A DNA stretch of 64,000 nucleotides from Daucus carota subsp. sativus (taxonomy: Eukaryota; Streptophyta; Magnoliopsida; Apiales; Apiaceae), in the NCBI RefSeq assembly GCF_001625215.2, contig NC_030383.2:59386949-59450948 (forward strand), written 5' to 3'. This document shows positions 1 to 10,894 of this stretch, piece by piece. The position numbers and the translations under genes were made by a program. The first letter of the stretch is position 1; each line of letters begins with the position of its first letter. Under the pieces are notes generated by a model. The model saw nothing but the letters and a program-made list of their open reading frames with translations. It searched no databases and had not been told where the DNA came from.

Positions 1-393
1 GCATTCCTAGCATTACAATAACCTCATGTTCATCCAGTTCTCCCTGTACATATACATTAACGTATGAAAAGATATATCATGCACGGCCATAAAGAGATTT
101 CTGTTTGTATTAAGATATCTTCCTAAAACCTCATGCTACTGCGACATGGACGTAATAAGATCATATAATATATCTTGACCGTGTGAGTGTGTGTTTACCT
201 CGAAAATGGTAACTCTTAGGGATTTAAATTCTCTGCGAATGTCCAACTTGGAGGGATTGCAGGAAGGTTTGAGAGGGCGAACATAAACATAAGTTGGATG
301 ACCAGCTGCAACACAGGCTTTCACCTGGTACGTACCATAATATCCAGTTCCTCCGAATATGAGTATCTTGCTCTTCTTCTCAACATCACCCAT
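1..393 (-). CDS. Isoflavone-reductase-like / eugenol-synthase-like NADPH reductase, 5' exons only (cut by window edge)
   Basis: Exon 1 is 393..199 and exon 2 begins at 43 and runs off the window; the intron is 198..44 with GT and AG borders on the minus strand. The start ATG is at 393-391. Residues near 10-20 read KSKILIFGGTGYYG, the Rossmann NADPH-binding glycine motif of the NmrA-like/PIP reductase family (isoflavone reductase, phenylcoumaran benzylic ether reductase, eugenol and isoeugenol synthases). It is followed by GHPTYVYVRP and, across the splice, VTIFE-GELDEHE. GELDEHE is typical of eugenol-synthase-like members. The family glycine motif is usually GGTGYIG; here the Ile is Tyr. The catalytic Lys and substrate pocket lie outside the window, so the exact substrate cannot be named. 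The family is known for soluble cytosolic phenylpropanoid enzymes. Confidence 0.85.
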
Positions 394-1619
394 TCTTTCA
401 GTCTTCTTTACAAACTAACTAATGTTTTTCTTTTTCTTAATTCAACATCTTTAAGCACCTTCTTGAAATATATATCCGCTTGAATTTATAATAAAATATT
501 ACTAGAATGTTGTTGGTAAGCCAGTGGTAGCTAGGTGTGTTGATCTGAGAGTCTGTTATTTGTTTGTCTTGCATTATTCATTAGGGTGGCCAATACAATA
601 AAACGCTAAGTTACCCGGACACGGGTACAGATCCAAGAGTCAGATTCGTAGTTTTAGGATAATTAGGATTCGTGGACATGGATCTGAAATTAGACTCGGG
701 TACGGGGACTCGGCACTTAAGCTCCACGCAAGTAAAACTTCATATAGACTGATTTATTGTACATTCATAATAATAGTGTCTACTGCACATAAATCACATA
801 TGTTGAATATTGAAGCATAAAATCAATAGAAAAACATAGAAACAAGTCATTCACGGATCTTGATCTCTATAAACAAGTTGAAACAAGATCTAAGTTTTCA
901 TTTTGACCTAGGATGTTACAAGGTGAGGTGTCCGGTTGTAATAAGAAGGATCCGACACAGATCCCATACCCACACCCATGTCATGTCCGGTGGACACGGG
1001 TATAAGCACAAAAATGGAGAGTCTGGGTAACATATTAAAACCATTAATATTGTTCAGCAAAAGGTTACTAGATATATTGTTTTCTAACCATGCAGTAGTA
1101 CTCTTGGCTTAATAATCTGTGTGAAATAATTGTCTTCGTTATATTATTAGGCATTTCATATTTTGATTACATATCCTCAATTGTAACTAACCATATCCTT
1201 TGAAAGCAAGGGCCTCCAGTGAGTAATCTTCCTTGTAATCTTCTATTTAATTTATTTCTGACTCTTTCTTTGGTGAGATCAATAGACATTCTCTCCTCTA
1301 AACCCGCTGTACCGAACATCTATTCTATCTTAACCTCAGTTTTGCTTAAAGATGTAAAACTCTATCTCTTAACCTGTCAAGAAATCAAAGTCAAGGCACA
1401 ACGCCACTCCAATCAGTACTGCATGTCACACTTAATGACAGTACCCTTGAAATTGTTCATCTCCAAAATTGTGTTTAATTGACATGAATGGAATAAAGAC
1501 CAAATGGAATGAAGAAGGAACGGAATAAGATAGGAAAGATTAATAAGAATTTCATTCATTAATTTTTTTTTTTAATCAAAATTCAGTTAGAATGCAACGA
1601 AAGTAATATAAAAAATTTA
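394..1619. other. Intergenic, no gene seen
   Basis: Upstream of the reductase gene. Apart from the inverted-terminus segment at 610-1031, this is AT-rich DNA with no reading frame that resembles a known protein. Confidence 0.5.
610..1031. repeat. Candidate small transposon with short inverted ends
   Basis: The left end reads GTTACCCGGACAC and the right end, reverse-complemented, reads GTTACCCAGACTC. The interior repeats CGGACACGGGTA-like words near both ends (615-630 and about 985-1000). No clean target-site duplication was found, so the boundaries and class are uncertain. Confidence 0.35.
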
Positions 1620-2033
1620 GAGTAAATTTCAGAGTTATCGCGAAAGTTTACATCGATTTTCAAAACGTTGCCTAGAGTTTCAAATTCTTAAAAAGATGGC
1701 CAAACTTTGGCTTCGCTTTTTAAAAGTGTGGCTCCCGTTAAATGTCACTAACGGCTGCCTAACAGGAGCCACATTTTTGAAAAGCAGACCAAAGTTTGGT
1801 CACTTTTCTGAGAATTTGGAACTCATTTTTACCCTTTTGTTCATTCCAAATTCTCAGAAAAGTGGCCAAATTTTGGTCAGCTTTTAAAAAATGTGGCTCC
1901 CATTAATACATTTAACGGGAGCCACACTTTTAAAAATCGGAATCAAAGTTTGGCCATCTTTTTGAGAATTTGAAACTCTGGCCAACTTTTTAAAAATCGG
2001 TGTAAACTTTGGTCACAACTTTGAAGTTTACTC
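1620..2033. mobile_element. Mutator-type (MULE) foldback MITE, 9-bp TSD
   Basis: The two halves (about 1622-1835 and 1840-2033) are long imperfect reverse complements of each other, so the whole element can fold into one hairpin. Each arm holds, in order, a GTAAA..TTTCA end, a TTTACACCGATTTT-like word, GGCCAAACTTTG and GTGTGGCTCCCGTTAA. The 9-bp direct repeat AAAAATTTA is at 1611-1619 and 2034-2042, the target-duplication length typical of Mutator elements. The left end has two extra bases (GA) relative to the right. No transposase is encoded, so this is a non-autonomous element. Confidence 0.8.
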
Positions 2034-3010
2034 AAAAATTTATAATCTTTTAAATTTTAATAAATTAGAGTGATTTGCAATTGCTTAATACAGAGATGAA
2101 GTTAGATATGATGCTACTGTGTTTGAATGTAATGAACTCATCCCACCTGTTTCCAATGTAGTGAAATTAACCAGATGAAATGAAATGGGCCTGAGAATGG
2201 GTATTTCGATTCCTTTGTTCTGATCAAACAACCGAAATTCTATTGTATCCCGTCATTCCATTTCATTAAGGCTCTGATCAGATTTCATAAACTGTCTCAG
2301 CAGATGTATTTATATCTAATCTCTGAAATGTAAATGTAATATAAAGTAGATTTGTCAACAAGTCTTCTATGCAGAGATGAAATAAAAAGTAATAGCTAAA
2401 GATTTATCATTATCAAAGAACTTGACGTTTTAGTCTTAAGGGATGGACAAATTAAAAAAGCACAGTTCAAATTTTATCTGGGCAAACAAAGCTAGCTACT
2501 ACCGGCTAATCTGTACTCACATTGGAAAGCTACGAAAGTAACTCCTCACTTTTCCTTCCACTCACTTCCTCTTGTATTATTTGCTATTAAATTTCTCTGA
2601 CTAATGTTATGTATCTTAAATTCTGTTTTCATTTTTTTTTTTGAATGACATGATGGACAAATGATCAATTTTAATTGAATAATTTATGGACATACAGAAA
2701 ATCCCATTATTATTAGTGTAAATGGAACCTTTCAAAAAAAATATTTGAAAATACTTTTTGGATACTATTTTCACTTTTTTATTATCAGCGGATTGATCAG
2801 CTAATACATCGTGAATTTGATCAAATAAGTACTACATGTACCACTTCGAAGATTATGAACAACTTTAACAGACGAGAGTATTAGACAAGTGAGAGATATA
2901 TCTGGAAAGACAGAAGCAATAACTAAGATATACTACAAGTGTACGCGCTTCTTTCTTGCTCATAAAATCTTTACAAGCACATAATTTACAAAACTTCTAA
3001 AGAAACATAT
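2034..3010. other. Intergenic, no gene seen
   Basis: AT-rich spacer between the foldback element and the LTR element. I see no coding region or strong repeat structure in it. Confidence 0.5.
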
Positions 3011-3015
3011 AATCC

Positions 3016-3906
3016 TGTTGGGGATTATAGTGTTTCCCTCATTTACATATCCTTTCACTCTCAAATATTCCAACCCCTTATATGTTTTTTCTTTCTCCTA
3101 TTTATAGACCCCTTGGTCAGGTTATGGGCTTTGGGCTTTTATCCTCTTAGTGGGCTAGGGCCCAACATTTTGTCCCCCCACAGTTAGAGCTCATCTTTAG
3201 ATGGGCTTATTGTTGTTGTAATTCTCCTCTTTTATTTTGTGAGTGGGCTTGTCTTTTCATCTTCAGCCGTGTCTAGCAGAGTGCATCCAGATTGTGGATT
3301 TTCCAAAAAAGAAAATCTTGGAAAACCGCGCCTTTTGTCATCCGTGCCAGACTTTAAATCTTTTGTCTTCCCTGTACGTTACCCTCTGTTTTGGATTTGA
3401 CTGCTTTGGGTTTCCACGGTTACTTTCTCTCTTCTTTTCTTGAATCTTGTTTTTATGTCTTCTTCCCCCATGAACCACTCTTCGTCTTCTCCTCTTGTTC
3501 TTGATGCCACTGGCGACACTATCTTTGACGAGCTTGCGCCTTTGTCCTCCGTTCAAGTCCCACTCTCCTCTTCTCATAATCTTGCCACTTTGGAGAGTGA
3601 TTACGACGCTCTCGAATCTGTTGATCCCGAAATCTTGGAAATGTCTCGCCGGACTCCTGCCAAGGTGGGATCTTCCACCCCTACTGCAGGTATGTCCAGA
3701 GATTTGATAAAGCTCTTTCGTGCGAAGCCTGCCTTTAATTATCGGAGTATAATTGAGGAGGATTCTGCTGAGTTATTGGAGAAACTTGAGAATGGTTGTG
3801 ATTTGGCGAGTGGATATGAGTACCACTTGCCCCGAGGTGGTGATCGTTTGTGGCATATGCCCCGAGGTGGTGATCGTTTATCCTCTTAGTGGGCTAGGGC
3901 CCAACA
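3016..3906 (+). mobile_element. Deleted LTR retroelement with intact 5-bp TSD
   Basis: The element begins TGTTGGGG and ends CCCAACA, and is flanked by the 5-bp direct repeat AATCC (3011-3015 and 3907-3911). A putative 5' LTR spans 3016-3167 and ends GGGCCCAACA. The last 30 bp of that LTR recur exactly at 3877-3906, which looks like the surviving end of the 3' LTR. The internal part (3168-3876) carries a 145-codon reading frame that runs directly into the LTR remnant, as expected if a deletion joined gag-like sequence to the 3' LTR tail. An alternative is one 891-bp solo LTR with an internal 30-bp repeat. I saw no primer-binding site matching initiator tRNA-Met. Confidence 0.7.
3455..3889 (+). 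pseudogene. Truncated gag-like ORF inside the LTR element
   Basis: An open frame of 145 codons begins at ATG 3455. The protein starts Ser-rich (SSSP repeats), then has an acidic, low-complexity stretch and a short conserved-looking part, RDLIKLFRAKPAFNYRSIIE. It ends with a 27-bp near-tandem duplication encoding PRGGDRL twice (about 3828-3878). The stop is supplied by the LTR remnant. Its place inside an element with a TSD suggests the N-terminal part of a retroelement gag or of the plant 'putative gypsy-type transposon' proteins. I do not recognise a zinc knuckle, protease or reverse transcriptase. Confidence 0.5.
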
Positions 3907-3921
3907 AATCCTACTAATTAA

Positions 3922-4944
3922 TCAGGACAATAAACTCCCGAAAAGTAAGAACAACATCGCCAAGGATATCGAAATCCTAGTAGCTCTATCCACCATCTCC
4001 AACCTCCTCTCAATCTTCTGCAACTTCTCCCTCCTCTCTTTCCTCTTCACCAAGTACTTCTCATACATCTCTCTCTCCTCCCCATCTCTCCCTTGCCTCC
4101 TCTCTCCACTCTCCAAAGCATCTTGCAAGATCACCAAACCATCTCTCCCACTCAAACAACTCTTATCCAAATCCTCCATCTTGAAACTCACTTGCCCTAC
4201 ATGCACCTCCCCATTCTCTACTCTCCTCACGCACTCCACCTCAATCTTGCATTGCACCATCTCTCTCGACTTCCCTTTTCGGCCCCCTGCGAGAACTTTC
4301 ACGTACCGGACTTTTATGTCCCCCGTGACCCAATGCTGCCGAACCAAAACAGGCCTTAAACTCGACACGTTCGCCGCCATTCTTCCACTCGTGTCGATGA
4401 CAATCCAGCTCAGTTTCAAGTCTCGGCCTAGACGTGCCAAGAAGTTTTCGTCCTCGGTGTCGAATTTTCCAGGCAACTTCAATGCCTCGTCGCTTAAAAG
4501 ATCAACCGAAAACGGCGCATCAAGAAAAGCCGCCGAATCGGTATCTAGGGCAACAACTTTTGTAAAAAGCGGCTTATTTTGATAATGAATATCAACGGCC
4601 GAAACCAACTCGGTGGTCTTTCGGTGACCATCTGTGAAGAATTTGTGGTGAAGAGTAGGGAACGAGTCGCTGAAAAACGACCGGTGACCCGCGGGGAAAC
4701 TCGCGATCACCTCGGCGAGACGAGGGTTGTTTACGGAAGGCCAAATAGACTTGCAAATTTGCTTCCATAAATTCTCGCCTGTGCAAATATCATGAAGCTC
4801 GGATGAGACGCAACTCGTAGTGAAGAGGCTTTGAGGGTCGAGCTTTGCAAGAATATGTGTTTCTAGAATGTCGTCATGAAGTTCCGTCAATGCGGCGGCC
4901 GTAGATTCCACCGCGGCGGTGACGTCGGGAGTAGAGGCGGACAT
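3922..4944 (-). CDS. F-box protein, At2g27310-like (copy A)
   Basis: Single-exon gene of 340 codons. The F-box lies at residues 21-64 (ELHDDILETHILAKLD...LWKQIC), the module that docks SCF ubiquitin ligases through SKP1. The middle contains the block shared by all four paralogues here: SAVDIHY near 115 and LSWIVID...AANVSS...PVLV..HW near 180-205. The C-terminus is basic and charged, then hydrophobic over the last ~18 residues (ISISLAMLFLLFGSLLS), like a tail anchor. Length and intronless structure match the Arabidopsis At2g27310/At2g36090 group, whose substrates are not well defined. A TATAAAAG box lies about 70 bp upstream (5012-5019). The LTR element ends 10 bp beyond the stop codon, so it should alter the 3' UTR. 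Confidence 0.9.
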   Translation of the reverse strand: MSASTPDVTAAVESTAAALTELHDDILETHILAKLDPQSLFTTSCVSSELHDICTGENLWKQICKSIWPSVNNPRLAEVIASFPAGHRSFFSDSFPTLHHKFFTDGHRKTTELVSAVDIHYQNKPLFTKVVALDTDSAAFLDAPFSVDLLSDEALKLPGKFDTEDENFLARLGRDLKLSWIVIDTSGRMAANVSSLRPVLVRQHWVTGDIKVRYVKVLAGGRKGKSREMVQCKIEVECVRRVENGEVHVGQVSFKMEDLDKSCLSGRDGLVILQDALESGERRQGRDGEEREMYEKYLVKRKERREKLQKIERRLEMVDRATRISISLAMLFLLFGSLLS

Positions 4945-5011
4945 GGAGAATATATTCTACGTGATTTTAGCCTTGTGTAACGCGTATGCGTTCTGAAAAT
5001 GGAGTAGTACT

Positions 5012-5019
5012 CTTTTATA
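5012..5019 (-). promoter_or_regulatory. TATA box of F-box copy A
   Basis: TATAAAAG on the minus strand, about 70 bp upstream of the F-box start codon at 4944. Confidence 0.5.
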
Positions 5020-5228
5020 GACTGAATGGAAAAACTTTGAATGTTCAACTACGTAAAGAAGTCCAAGTTGTATGGCGCTTGACTAACTTGTTTTTTAGAT
5101 TAGAAAATTGTTTGTGCACGTTAATGGTGCACTAGTGAGATTTTCAATGAAGATTTTACAACGTGAAAGTAGTAGTTTTAAATGCATGAATCAAGATTTG
5201 GGAAGATCCTTGTGTGGTTAGCATAATA

Positions 5229-5480
5229 TTTAGCGGGTATTTGGGATCAACTTTAAAGCCGAGTTTCTCGATTTATAAGTTAGAAGCACTTATTTGTACC
5301 GTTTGTGTAAAAAATAAATAAACACTTATAAAAAGCTAGGAATGCTAGCTTTTGTTTCAGGGTTTCTACTTATTTCCCAAACACTTTAATCACTTATAAA
5401 TCTTATCTTACTTCTAACGTCTACTCCACTTATTTATTTTAAACAAGAAGCACTTATTTTAAACTCACCCAAACGGCCTC
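5229..5480. repeat. Possible hAT-like MITE
   Basis: The left part has GGGTATTTGGGATCAACTTT and the right part ends CTCACCCAAACGGCC, a common pair of ends for small plant elements. The interior repeats ACTTATAAA / AAGCACTTATTT words. The ends are only loosely inverted and no TSD was confirmed. Confidence 0.3.
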
Positions 5481-5611
5481 TTAAATTTTTTGGTTTTACC
5501 AACTATTTGGTTGTTATAAGGCTGTTTGCGAGAGAAAACTCCGAGCCAGGTATTATTTCTAAATTTCTTCCGAATACGTCTTAAATCACATATAAAAATT
5601 ATACATATATA

Positions 5612-5913
5612 CTCCCTCCGTCCCACCAGATTCTTTACAGTATCCTTTTTGGGATGTCGCATCCAATTCTTTACATTTCAAAACTTACCAAAAATAGTTA
5701 ATGGGTCCCATCACTTCCCCACTTTTCCTTCCTTTTCACACTACTTTTACTACATTTCACACTACTTTTACTCCACTATCTCCTTTTTATACATTAAAAA
5801 TCAATGGATCCCACCACTTCACCCACTTTTCTTTCACTTTTCCACTACTTTATACATATTTCTTAACCTCCATGCCCAAACCAAACGTAAAGAATTGGCT
5901 GGGACGGAGGGAG
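5612..5913 (+). mobile_element. Stowaway MITE (302 bp), TA target duplication
   Basis: Begins CTCCCTCCGTCCCACC and ends GGGACGGAGGGAG with TA on both sides (5610-5611, 5914-5915). This is the Stowaway (Tc1/mariner) terminal signature. It is an inverted copy of the element at 6216-6496 and carries an extra ~20-bp internal duplication (CACTACTTTTACT repeated near 5739-5773). Confidence 0.9.
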
Positions 5914-6215
5914 TAAAAATCACATGAACGTGTAAAAGATGGAAGGAAAAATATTTATTTGATAAAAATTGAATCAATATGAATTTCAAAACCAAAAAGG
6001 TTGCACATTTATATATGTGAATAATATAAATTAAATCAAGTTGTTTGGTATTTGCGAGCAAACTCGAATATGATTTTGGGTTCTGACATTGCTATTTGTG
6101 GAACGGATACCGGAAAACTATTTGACTGAAATCGTTTAAAATCTTGAGAAATTGTCCGACAAGTGTACCGTCACTTTCCGTTTCTAGATTGAGTATAAAC
6201 TAATCCTCGTTAATA

Positions 6216-6496
6216 CTCCCTCCGTCCCAGCCAATTCTTTACGTTTGGTTTGGGCACGGAGGTTAAGAAATATGTATAAAGTAGTGGAAAAGAGGAAGAA
6301 AAGTGGGTGAAGTGGTGGGACCCGCCAATTTTTAATGAATAAAAGAGAGATAGTGGAGTAAAAGTAGTGTGAAAAGGGAGGAAAAGTTGGGAAGTGGTGG
6401 GACCCATTGACTATTTTTGGTAAGTTTTGGAATGTAAAGAATTGGATGGGACATCCCAAAAAGGAAACTGTAAAGAATCTGGTGGGACGGAGGGAG
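6216..6496 (-). mobile_element. Stowaway MITE, inverted sister of 5612-5913
   Basis: Same family as 5612-5913 in the opposite orientation, with TA flanks at 6214-6215 and 6497-6498. By eye the two are above 90% identical. They form an inverted repeat with arms of about 280 bp separated by about 300 bp. Confidence 0.9.
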
Positions 6497-6542
6497 TACT
6501 ATCGTTTCGAGATATTTCATGTCCCGTTAATTCTCTGTGTTA

Positions 6543-6804
6543 CTCCCTCCGCCCCTTTTTACATGTCCCTTTTGGAAAAAAAAATTGTCCCAAATTACTT
6601 GTCCACTTCTCTTTTAAAAGCAATTTTTTGTATGTTTTTTCAAAATGTAACAATTTCCAATGTTTGACTAGCATATATATACACACAACTCTATCTAATT
6701 CATTACATTTATTAGGGATATGTATGAAAACAAGATATCCACCTAACATTTTCTTAAGATGCGTTATTTTTTCAAAAGGGACAAGTAAAAAGGGACGGAG
6801 GGAG
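6543..6804 (+). mobile_element. Stowaway-type MITE (ACATGTCC subfamily)
   Basis: CTCCCTCCGCCCC at the left and GGGACGGAGGGAG at the right, flanked by TA (6541-6542, 6805-6806). Subterminal TTTTTACATGTCCC / GGGACAAGTAAAAA relates it to the element at 55141-55398. Confidence 0.85.
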
Positions 6805-6900
6805 TATTGATAATTGACTCGATACGTGTTTATAAATTTATATAAATATAATTTGTTTTTAATAATTAAAAGCTATATGTTAAATTATAAGACTATATTT

Positions 6901-6922
6901 TATATATATATATATATATATA
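6901..6922. repeat. (TA)n microsatellite
   Basis: Eleven TA units in AT-rich spacer. Confidence 0.9.
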
Positions 6923-7001
6923 TTAAGATGAGTCAAATAATGAAAAAAAAGGGTAAAAAATTGAGAAGTAGAAATCAAATACTCTTACGTGATATTGATA
7001 C

Positions 7002-7345
7002 TAAGAGTATCTCTGATGGGAGTGCTAACTAAAATTGCTTAAAATGATAAATAATCAAAAATATTTTTAATTTATTTTTCTCTCACTTCATTTGTATTAT
7101 TACCAATTTTTACATAAAAATTTGTTCCAATGATTGGCAATCAAAATTACCACATATTTATACAAGTATAATAAGATAGGAAACTATATATTTTAGAATG
7201 GTGCCAAAAATTTGCTATTTTATAATTGACACTCATTCCACTATAACGGAAAGCCTATAACGGAAAGCCAACAAAAATGTCATGTCAAATCATGCCACGT
7301 GACACTTTAACAGTCTTCTTGACACCTCCATGGAGTTACTCTAAG
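7002..7345. mobile_element. Candidate MITE with AGAGTA..CTC ends
   Basis: The left end, AAGAGTATCTCTGATGGGAG, and the right end, CTCCATGGAGTTACTCTAA, are imperfect inverted repeats. The word GATACT flanks both sides (6996-7001 and 7345-7350), a possible target duplication. The same end type (AGAGCAACTCCAATGG) reappears near 51047. Superfamily unassigned. Confidence 0.45.
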
Positions 7346-8280
7346 ATACTGTGGGCTAAAAATAATATAATCAGCGCATAGCCTTCTGCTCCCGAAGAAG
7401 CTTCCTTGAGTTTTTGGTAATGTAATACAGTAGTATATCAGTGTTGTAAATAACCGGTCCCTTGTCTTTTGCAGCTCACGCATGTTGACTATAGTACGTA
7501 TTATTCAGGCAGCCACTTTTGACCGGTAACGAGATTTGATTTGACACGAAGAAATGTGAGGTTCAGTCTGAGTTGAGGATATCTTATCATTCTGCTTACC
7601 TGTCGGATCTCTTGTTTTGATTATTTAACGTTAAACATGATTTTTCTTCGGATATTGATGGTTTAATATCCCTTGGTCTTCCTTATTTCTTTTACGTTAT
7701 TTTTAGCACACTTTTAAAGACTTATTTAAAGTACAGTTGCATAATATATTTTTTAATTTTTTCTCAAAATAAAAGTTTGATGTTTAAATTTTCATTCAGA
7801 AAAGGAAAATTTTTTAAAAAAATTATGAAACTATGCTTTATAGAAATTTCAAAATACGTTCAAACAGTACACGTAAACAACTTAGAAGTACGGAGTGAGG
7901 AGGGGGTAATAGGGCAGCCAAGCACACCTTTAATCAACCAACGAATTTGACAAGACTGGTTGTTACGGTTACGGTGGATTAATTTGGGTTAGTTTAAATT
8001 ACTCTCTATGTCATTTAATTTCGTATGTTCACTATTTGGCACTTATTTCAATATTTTCATAAAATATAATTTTGTGATTTATTTTTAAGATTTTACCAGT
8101 CTGAATAAAATTTTAAAGATTAAATTTTTATTCAGAAAAAAAATTAAAAATAAGTTACTAAACTAGTAAAGTGCATTAAAGTGCATTTTTGGAAGAAGAT
8201 AAAAACAATTATTTCAAAACCTGAATATTTTTAAAATGATTTAAATTAAAATCAATTTCACCCCCTGAAAACAGGATCGC
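7346..8280. other. Intergenic, no gene seen
   Basis: AT-rich. One degenerate Stowaway-like end (ACTCTCTATGTCATTTAAT, near 7997) has no matching partner. No coding region is supported. Confidence 0.45.
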
Positions 8281-9909
8281 ATACAGGCTATAGTATTGAA
8301 ATCAGAAACCAAACCATCAAATCTCATTACAACTTAAACTATATTATCAGCTAAACCTCGATAAAAAGGATAGCCAATAACCAATTTAACAATCTATTTT
8401 TACAACTTAATCAAATTTAGACAACACCAATTACCACTAGTCTCAAACACTTCATCCTGGATTTTCTTCCTGATTATCAAGTTGACTTTAATCACTTGCG
8501 ATGCTCGCCTAGCCTTACACTTACGCTTAGTTTAAACATGCGAACCATCCTTAGCCCTAGCTGAAATGGTTAGAAGAAAATAGCAAGAGTGAGCAACAAT
8601 GCTCAGCAAGTATATATGTGAGAAACACAGGATATATAAATGAAATTAATCAGGTGATTGCATTGGAATCAATCTTTGAATAATTTAGGAATAACAATAT
8701 ATCAAGATTCCTGGAATATACAACTCAACATGAATAGTAATCATCACAAATGAGCAATCAAAATAAATCAAAATTTGATTAAACAATAAGGGTCACTTTA
8801 AATTGAACATCAGAAATTATTCTTTTCAAAACTCCAAATATCATTTACAAAATCTTTCACATATATTTCATTATATTCAAACATTCTTTCATCACAACAT
8901 AATTTTCATAAAAATATTAATCTGATTGGATTTTACTCGACATTTCTGGACAATATGGGTGATCAGCCACGTAAAATCCACATACCGGACATAAAGTCCC
9001 TCTGGACATCAATTTGGAACCCAATTAGGCAACTCTTTGGCCTTTTACGCTGGACTAGTAATACTAGCCTCTTACGCCATCTTATAATTACGCTGGACCG
9101 GCATCACTCGGCCTCTTACGCACCCAATCACATTTAGAAACATTATTAATCAAAACTTATACTTTTAAAAGACATCCATTTTTTTTCCAAAACCACTTCT
9201 CAATTCACACAATTCCTTCTTATTTTTAAAACTTACCCTTTTGATTATTTAAAACATTTCAATACCAGCTTGTCAAAACTTTAAACATAATGGCAAAACC
9301 TTGAAGTAAGGTTCAAAGGGAATTCAATAAAGTTGACTAGTAATCAAGTTTCATGCTTCAACGCATATACGCAAAAGGACAGAAGATCAGGCTTATGTTG
9401 TGAAATCAATTCGAGAACAATATCGAATAAATAACTTCTTTAAATTGTCAAGGGATTAAATGAACTAAACGAGAGACTGACCGATCAAGAAATAAAGAAA
9501 CCGGCTCTTTAAATATTGAAGAGGGATATGAATACTTGCTTTATCTTCGATTCCAAACTCGGACATCTGATATTACTATGTACCGTACAATCATTCCTTT
9601 TGCTTAGATTTGACAAGATATTGTCTATGCCATAGTTTCGTCTTATTAGATCATTCCTGATTTGACTTGCTTTGCAATTCAACTACTTATTAACGTCCTC
9701 GATACGCGCGTCTAGCTCGGTTCCACTGAGATTAAGACACACGACGATGGGCAAGGTTCGGGTTGCCGGAAAATTGGAAAGTGGTGGCTGTGCGATATTT
9801 CGGCAGTGGTCGGAAAGTGGAACAAAATTGTTGTTGGAGTGAGAGACAGAGTCGGTAGAAATTGAGAGGGATGATAGAGACTTACGAGAGGGAGAGAGAC
9901 TGATGTTTG

Positions 9910-9991
<82 letters not shown>

Positions 9992-10812
9992 CGGTGGAGT
10001 AAAATAAAGGGGTGTGCCTCTTTTTACTAACCAATCAACCCGCTTTTATATGACTTATCGGAACAACTCGTAACAAAATATCTTCAAAACTTCACTGAAA
10101 TGTTTTTATAAATCCCGTAATATTACAAAACTAATTAAATAAATTTTTCAGGATTTATAAAGCACTATTGAAATTTATACACAATTTAGAAATTAATTGT
10201 GTTTAGGAAATAGTTAAAAATCTAATTCTCGTCAAAATACTATTCAGACAATTTTGTAAATTCTTAAAAATAATTATCTTGATCACAAGACAGTAAAAAT
10301 GATTTTTGAGTTCATTTCTGTAATTTTTTTAAAAATTCAATTACCACAATATATTATCTCTGAAATTTAGGAAAATCATATTTTTAACTACCAAATAAAT
10401 ATTCTATTCAGCCAGCACACGTCAATTACACACTTATCACATATAAGTTGAATAAAGGTCATCAAATTAACCAAATAATAATTTTGGTAAAGTACACAAA
10501 AATGCTTACTTGAATCTAAATCTAAAATGCACATAAACATATACCGCATTTAATAATTAAATCTCACAAAATTTTCAGGTAATATCCTTATGCACATAAT
10601 TTGCTCAAATTTCAATTAACTCGCACATAGTAATCATTCACATAATAATTCAAATAATAATAATCTTTCACTATCTCGTTGCCCCGAAAAATAGATATAT
10701 CACATATCATTTTATTAACTTATCAGACTGAAATAAAATGAAATATAAGCTTCATTCCTCTCATTTTGAAATGTAATATCAAAATAACTTCTGAAAAGTC
10801 CGAATTATTACA
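8281..10812 (-). other. Possible LTR-retrotransposon-derived block, boundaries unresolved
   Basis: On the minus strand a TG dinucleotide at 10812 opens TGTAATAATTCGG. Further on, the (TA)n tract and a CT-rich leader with CCGGCAACCCG-like words (about 9880-9740) resemble a promoter and transcribed leader. This is how long dicot gypsy LTRs often read. No second end, primer-binding site or target duplication was found, and no protein-coding domain is present, so the call is tentative. Confidence 0.3.
9912..9989. repeat. (TA)n microsatellite, 78 bp
   Basis: Uninterrupted TA units. Both outer flanks begin TAGGC, similar to the flanks of the (TA)n modules at 57-62 kb. Confidence 0.95.
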
Positions 10813-10894
10813 CGGCCCCCTCCGCCACTGGTGTTGCAGCATCTGTACTTTGTAGTCTTGGCCCTCTTGGTTATGAATCGTTCTTAAAGAACTG

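Noticed and set aside
4181-4582. Plus-strand frames opposite F-box copy A
   Set aside because: Antisense shadows of the F-box coding sequence; the same applies opposite copies C and D.
5465-6810. Several open frames of 60-130 codons on both strands
   Set aside because: They lie inside Stowaway elements and their frames mirror the inverted repeats; not genes.
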